From Albugo candida (Eukaryota; Oomycota; Peronosporomycetes; Albuginales; Albuginaceae): 64,000 nt of DNA. This document shows positions 58,618-64,000 of this stretch, one piece after another; position 1 is the first letter of the stretch; each line of letters starts with the position of its first letter. A model generated the notes under the pieces. That model saw nothing but the letters and a program-made list of their open reading frames with translations. It did not search any database and was not told the origin of the DNA. Where the stretch lies: the NCBI GenBank assembly GCA_905220665.1, contig CAJNAR010000162.1, positions 1-64,000 of the forward strand, read 5' to 3'. The translations under genes were made by a program, and so were the position numbers.

Positions 58618-58922
58618 CTATATTGCTAGAATTAGACTAAACTAACTTCTCTAGTTGCCTAGGCTATCCTAAATAACATATATACATATAAAAAACATTT
58701 CGTGAAATACCTGTGAGAGATGATAATATGTCTAGTCCTGCAGTGCGGTAGCGCTCACCACTACAGTACGAGAGTGTATCCATCGTGTAACGGATAGATG
58801 TTGAAAGTTGTAAAAAATTGTGAAAAAATGGTCCAAAACTACCGTGTGTTGTAAAATGGTCCAAAAGTACTGTGCACATTGGTGTGCGCCACACTAGGCT
58901 GAACAACGCCGTCCAACTAGGA

Positions 58923-61900
58923 CTAGGACCCGAGTTGCACTTGCCGTTCCACTCGCCTGTGCCGGACCCGCAGCAATGATCTTCGACTGCTGAAAAATCC
59001 ACCAAATGATCCCTGCGTTGCGAGTTGATCCAGTACCTTTGCAAGCTGAATGCGTTCCTCTTGGTCGTAACACTGTCTTCGAAAGTACCGAACGTGCGCA
59101 CTAAACGTGGTGTAAATGACGGAAAGTGCTGGAACTGTCGGAGTTGCTGATCGTTGATCGAACAAACGACGATTCCGATCGGTCCAGACGAAGTGCAGTG
59201 TCACCGCTTGCAATGCAAGCCATAAATCTGAGATAATGTCGACATAGTCTTTCCAATCCGACCGTAGTGTTGGTACGATTGCACATGCAATATGCGTCCA
59301 ACGTGGTCTCGAGGAGAATAACTGATCCCAACTAGGGAGTAACTCCCTCCATAACTGTGCCGTGTGATCGCACTCTAGAAAGAGATGTTGATCGGATTCC
59401 ACTGCCCCACACGAAGGCTGCGTGCACAAGATAATGTCGGGCTGAATATTTGTTAAGAACCAGAAACGAGATCGAACTGGCAACATTCGAAAGGCGATAC
59501 GAAACTGTAAATCCTCGAAAATTGGTAATACACGTTTTCGAAGATGCCGTGATGTAGCCATAAAAGTTCGAACTCGTTCTGAATCCAGTGCGTCCGATCT
59601 CTCCCGTGATGACCAATGTGTCGACATCGGATGACTCTTGGTTGGTTCGGGAGGTTTCCAGACGATTCGTGAGAGTTGTGAGCGTGGAATAGATGGAAAA
59701 TAATGTTTCCTTTCCTTGCTTGTTACTCCCACATAAAATGATCTGCCACTTGTGGTTGGTATAATCCAAGTGATGAGACCAATCGTCAAGTGGATACGCT
59801 GGAGAATCTGAGTGACTTCATTGTAAAGTCGACTCAGCAACTTTTCTTCAGCCATATCCGATGTGTTTAGCTCTTCGTCGTTGTAATAGTTGGCGACGAA
59901 ATCTTCCTTCGTTGGCCATGTGTCGCTTTCACGAAAAAAGTCTTGCAAACTTCGAACGTCGAAAAGTGTAGCAAACGTTTTTCGAAATGTTCGATGTGGT
60001 TCATCCACCATGCCAAGATTGTACCAAACGTTCTGCGTACTCGGATGACGAGTAGCAGCTTCGTAATGTAATTTTTGGTCCCAGTGGAACCACATCGGCT
60101 GTTCCATGTAGTACTGACGGCGTTGTGAAACATTTAAATCTGATATTGAAATGCTCCACTCCATCTGATGCCACATTCTAAATGCTTGTTTCCACCATGA
60201 CGATATGCTCTCCCATTGAACCATTTTCCCATGTCGATTTGGTGCGATGGTGAATATATCCATCGGCTTGTGTGGTCCAAAGGAAGGTTGGATAAGTTGG
60301 AATAATTCCGTCGAAGCAGTTGTCCAATTCGCAGGAATAATTGTTGACGCATCGGATGCAAACTGCTGAAGGAATTGAATACGTTGTAGCTTTAGTCGTC
60401 CCACCAAAAAAGGAACTTGTAGTCCACCATCTTGTCGGCGAAGATATATAAACTCTTTGCTGAGTAGGTGAACATGTTTTGAATCTTTTTTGTGTTTCCG
60501 ACCAAGCACAAATCGATTTAACATCGATTGCCACTGTCGAATTGTCGCTGCTGGTATGTCTACGTGCATCGTGTAATGCCACAAACGTGATAAAATCATC
60601 GTCTGCGCAACCAGTAGTCGACCACGAACAGTTCGTGCTCGTCGAAACCATACACCAAACCCATCGTAAAAACGCTTGTCGAGAGTTGAAATAACCATCG
60701 AATGAGTTGGTTTCTGGCCGAACGGAATACCCAAATACTTGACCGAATCCTCCGGACCCATTATGGTCAAATTGGGAATACATGGACACGGCTTCGTCCG
60801 ATTCAACGAGAGCAAAGATGATTTACTCAAGTTGAGTTTCGCACCCGATCCATCGCAATAGACTTGGACGAGTTCGAGTTGCGTCAAAACACCATTTGGT
60901 GTCTCTGAAAGCAATGTCGAATCGTCCGCAAAAAATAATCCAGTTGCGACAGTCGTGCCATTAATCCAAATTCCATGTTCTTCATGTTGTCGAAGTAAAT
61001 TTCCCAAAGGTTCGATCGTCATCAGAAAAAGTAATGCTGAAGAGGATCACCTTGTTTCACTCCACGTTGTGGTGTAATGGAAGGTGTGATATTTCCATTA
61101 ATCATCACTGCGCCTTTGTGTTATTGTACAAAAGACGAACCTAGTCGATGAAACTTTTTCCAACGCCCATTTTTTTCAAAACGCGAAACATGTACGTCCA
61201 ATTGACTCGATCATAAGCTTTCTCAAAGTCGAGAAAGGTCGCATAAGCTTCCTCCCCACGATGAGTGACCAAGTCTTGATGTCGGTGAGATGTCGAATAT
61301 GATGATGCATTGACCTTCCGCGCACAAATGCTTTTTGATCTTGATGGATCAATTTTGGCAAAAAACGTTGCAATCGATACGCCAACACTTTTGAAAGTAC
61401 TTTCACATCGACGCAAAGCAGTGCGATCGGTCGATAGTTGCAAGGATCACCTCGTGATCCTTTTTTGTATAAAAGTGTGATTGCTGAGTGACGTTGTGAT
61501 CGCAGTAAAATTCCTCTTTCTAGCTGAAATTCGAACACGATCTTCAGACACTCGCCAAACGTTTCCGGATCAAGCTGATAAATGCAGGTGGTAGTCCATG
61601 CATACCTGGAGAGTGACTACTTCGCATGTGCTTGATCGCTTCCGCCATCTCGGTCGTACTTAACCGAGTTGAGAGACGTTCTTGCTCTGCTGAGGCAAGT
61701 GAAACTTGAATCGAATCGAGTAACTTTTTTTGCTTTCTGTCACTTGGAACATTTGAGTCGGTCTCTGAGCTATAAGGAGAGCCCATGACACCACCCAATG
61801 ATCTCTGAATTCGTCAATAATCTCCCTCGGGTTCGATGTCACGGTACCACATTTTTTTTGTAACATTTTCGATCGGCACGCGACGACAAGAACTATCCGG

Positions 61901-63116
61901 AGGGCGAAAAAAATGCTTTGAAGAGTTCTCCATATGCTTCACGTGATGGTCGAAACTTTCATCTTGGTTGTATTTCGCGTTGTTTTCGACTGAAATTCGA
62001 AATTGTTGGAGACTCGATTCGTAAAAATACCGTGACTCATTGGTGTCTGAATGCGATATCGAGCTGCTGCGACTTCCAAAACACGCTGGCTTGACTCAAC
62101 ATCACGTCGGCTATCTTGTGCAACCTTTTTTTCAATGGTTTGAAGCTGTTTCTTGATTTTCGTCTTCCAACATTCCCACATTTTACCGGGATTCGAAGTT
62201 GTCCGTAACTGGTTGAGCACCAAATTCGCTTCCAATTTGATTGCTTCGACAACTTTAGGATATTCAAATAATCGTAATGAACATTTCCAATATCCTCGTC
62301 CCGGAGATTGAGTTGGATTTGCAAAAGTTACTTTTTGTGCCAGATCATCTCCCGCATGTCGTGGACGAAAATACTCATAGGTTTTGTATACCATATTGAA
62401 TAGCTCTTCCGACATGCAGATATAATCTAATCGATTCTTGCGCGGTAATGGTCCTGTAAATACTTTTTCAGTCGGATGTTGGATTCGCCGAGCGTCCACA
62501 ACACCCAAATTTGAAAGCCATTTCAAACACGCTAATCGACTTGGTTCGTGTCGAATTGTTCCACTCGAAGCATCGATAGCTGAATCGAGTGGCGTGTTGA
62601 AATCACCAAATACGATATGTGTTGCGGTCGATTCGAAAGTGTGGAAAGCAATAACTCATAAAAACCCACTCGTTCCTCGGCCTTGACCGGTGCATATACA
62701 TTGTGAATATACACCGGTGCATCGTGAATGAGAAGACGCAAAACCAAATAACGATTTCGAATGCTTCGTTCGGTGAGTTCTTCAGCTGTTGAGTAACCGG
62801 GAAAGTCCGAACGAAGAATTGTCATGACGCCGCCACTGCGGTTTTGAGTCGGATGTAGAAATGCACTGTTGTGATCATTGACAAACATTTTGTGCTGCAT
62901 TTTTGAGGATAATAAAAACTGAAATGAGTCCAGTTGGTTGTGATCGTGAAACTTGGTTTCTTGAACACAACAAATGGAGTGTTGTGATAGGATGTGGTCG
63001 ATAAAAAGATGACCATTTTTATGAATTCCATTAACATTCACCGTGAGTGCTGAGATATTGTTCCACGTTGGAATAATCGAGGAGCCCTTAGCATTCACGC
63101 TGAAGTGGACCGGCAA
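58923..63116 (-). pseudogene. LINE ORF2 copy D with clustered single-base indels
   Basis: The carboxy half (58,923-61,022; 699 codons with FADD, KYLGIPF and the CCHC cluster) is open and almost identical to copy C. It even keeps the base that C lost near 53,013. The amino half carries seven 1-bp deletions relative to C and B, near 61,042, 61,107, 61,276, 61,582, 61,797, 62,047 and 62,641, and a 1-bp insertion in a T run near 61,856. This splits the endonuclease and RT over several frames (for example endonuclease start 62,532-63,116, middle 61,939-62,526, RT palm 61,176-61,538). Catalytic motifs such as LDFEKAYD and VQETK are still readable. No full protein can be made. All lesions fall within 1.6 kb, either true decay or a poorly polished stretch. 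Confidence 0.9.
63088..63116 (-). promoter_or_regulatory. 29-nt ORF1/ORF2 overlap, copy D
   Basis: The same 29-nt overlap without an ORF2 ATG, preserved although ORF2 is decayed further on. Confidence 0.6.
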
Positions 63117-64000
63117 TCAACCTCATTTCACCATCTTCTTTTGAGAGGTGAAGTGTTGCTTTCTCTTCAGGGAAAAAACTGAGATTGACTGAGAGCTCGC
63201 CGATATCGCCACAGAGAAGTCCTTGCCATTTACCACCAAACCATTGCGACCAACACTTTATGCCCACGTCGGAGCGTAACAACAAGATAAGCACATTGAT
63301 GGGGAGTAAACGACAATGGTGACCCGGAATCCAGATCACTGGTCTATCGGTGAGATAGTGGATCCAGTGATCGTTTGTGTAAAATGTCGGGGCAGTAGAC
63401 ATAAATAACAATTCCAATAATGCGAGAGCTTTGGTCGCCCGAGTCAAACCGTGAACAGTGTCCGGCACTGACCTCCACCAAGGCATCACTTTCTCGAACA
63501 ATACAGCTCTCTTGGAGGGAACTTTTCCACCAACGTGGCGATTCCATCGCGTCGTAAATGTGACATCTTCGCCGAGATTGTGCGCTGCAAAAACGCGATT
63601 GATGAGAAGTAGATGTGCTACTTCGTCCAACGCAGGATCATTCGACTCCATGCATGAAATAAGCACCCCATGCATGGTGATGGGATGATCTAATGCTGCC
63701 CGGATGATTTGGTCCGGGTTAGTACAAAATTGTACCAGCCTACGCACATGTGGGATGCACGCATCGGCTTGGACCAGCTTGTCCGGTCGAAGCTGGTGGA
63801 GTGCATTTTTGGAATCTATTTCCATGAGCTCTCCGATTTCACCAATTCGAGTTGGTCGCTCTGCTTTTTCCACCGTTGTATGACGCTTCTTATAAAAGTG
63901 TGCCGCCTCTTTCGAAGTGGCTACCTCTTTTGGCATCCGTGCTTTCACGGGAATAATTTGAATGCGATTGCCATGCGCCGGATTGGCAACCGCTTGAACT
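63088..64000 (-). CDS. LINE ORF1 C-terminal part (copy D, cut by the window edge)
   Basis: Open from the window edge to the TAA at 63,088, about 304 codons. It is nearly identical to the same part of copy C, including KARMPKEVATSKEAAHFYKK, LVQFCTNPDQIIRAALDHP and the carboxy end QREC (C has HREC). It contains the conserved C-terminal domain of unknown fold and ends in the overlap with ORF2. The N-terminal RNA-binding part lies outside the window, so intactness is unknown. Confidence 0.88.
   Translation of the reverse strand, partial: VQAVANPAHGNRIQIIPVKARMPKEVATSKEAAHFYKKRHTTVEKAERPTRIGEIGELMEIDSKNALHQLRPDKLVQADACIPHVRRLVQFCTNPDQIIRAALDHPITMHGVLISCMESNDPALDEVAHLLLINRVFAAHNLGEDVTFTTRWNRHVGGKVPSKRAVLFEKVMPWWRSVPDTVHGLTRATKALALLELLFMSTAPTFYTNDHWIHYLTDRPVIWIPGHHCRLLPINVLILLLRSDVGIKCWSQWFGGKWQGLLCGDIGELSVNLSFFPEEKATLHLSKEDGEMRLIAGPLQREC

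Larger units (their letters stand above)
58166..58922 (-). other. Spacer between LINE copies C and D, enlarged by an insertion
   Basis: 757 bp against about 400 bp in the other two spacers. The excess is explained by the SINE-like insertion at 58284-58591 plus one duplicated 26-bp site. The part next to ORF2 D (about 58,720-58,900) differs from the corresponding part beside copies B and C and contains a doubled atggtccaaaa(c/g)tac motif. No protein gene is seen. Confidence 0.75.
58923..64000 (-). mobile_element. LINE copy D, damaged ORF2, continues beyond the window
   Basis: The fourth head-to-tail unit. ORF2 is broken by several single-base indels, while the ORF1 end seen here is open to the window edge. 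Confidence 0.88.

Noticed and set aside
39537..64000. Endogenous virus of the Pseudoviridae as an infectious agent
   Set aside because: The Copia segment is a 3' fragment with stop and deletion and has no envelope-like frame; it is an ordinary dead retrotransposon.

Overview
The window is eukaryotic repeat DNA. I see no single-copy host gene, rRNA, CRISPR or prokaryotic operon. Everything that codes lies on the minus strand between about 39.7 and 64 kb and belongs to retrotransposons. The ORF1 and ORF2 architecture (a gag-like ORF1 with no zinc knuckle, then an endonuclease-RT ORF2 ending in a zf-RVT-type Cys/His cluster) together with a Copia element recalls oomycete genomes (Phytophthora, Saprolegnia, Aphanomyces type). 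That assignment is from memory of family features and is only moderately confident.

Region 1 (1-39,536) is an uninterrupted head-to-tail satellite array that runs off the left edge. Using the anchor caatcaatgctg I count 66 complete monomers plus a final partial one: 25 long (about 673 bp), 34 short (about 580 bp), 6 truncated (382 bp) and 1 hybrid (558 bp). Long and short types alternate as L-S, L-S-S or L-L, giving steps of 1,254, 1,834 and 673 bp. Multi-monomer blocks recur almost unchanged many kb away (offsets 16,299, 18,105, about 19,360, 10,003, 9,358 and 1,636 bp), which points to recent segmental amplification inside the array. The 65-73 aa frames in the monomers look like by-products of repetition.

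Region 2 (39,537-41,338) is the 3' end of a Ty1/Copia LTR retrotransposon on the minus strand: RT, RNase H, polypurine tract and a short (about 224 bp) 3' LTR ending directly in satellite. It is dead (in-frame stop, loss of the first RNase H box) and its 5' part is missing, cut where a LINE begins.

Region 3 (41,339-64,000) is a head-to-tail array of four copies (A to D, left to right) of one two-ORF non-LTR retrotransposon, repeat unit about 7.07 kb, all on the minus strand. A is broken and lacks nearly all of ORF2. B is intact in both ORFs. C has an intact ORF1 and one 1-bp frameshift in ORF2. D has a cluster of single-base indels in ORF2, and its ORF1 runs off the right edge. In all copies ORF1 and ORF2 overlap by exactly 29 nt and ORF2 has no usable AUG, so ORF2 must be made by recoding, reinitiation or non-AUG initiation. 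About 400 bp of conserved spacer separates successive units; the C/D spacer also carries a 308-bp SINE-like insertion with Pol III boxes and 26-bp flanking duplications.

A long satellite array bordered by Copia and LINE sequence fits a centromeric, pericentromeric or subtelomeric location. The sequence alone does not decide which.
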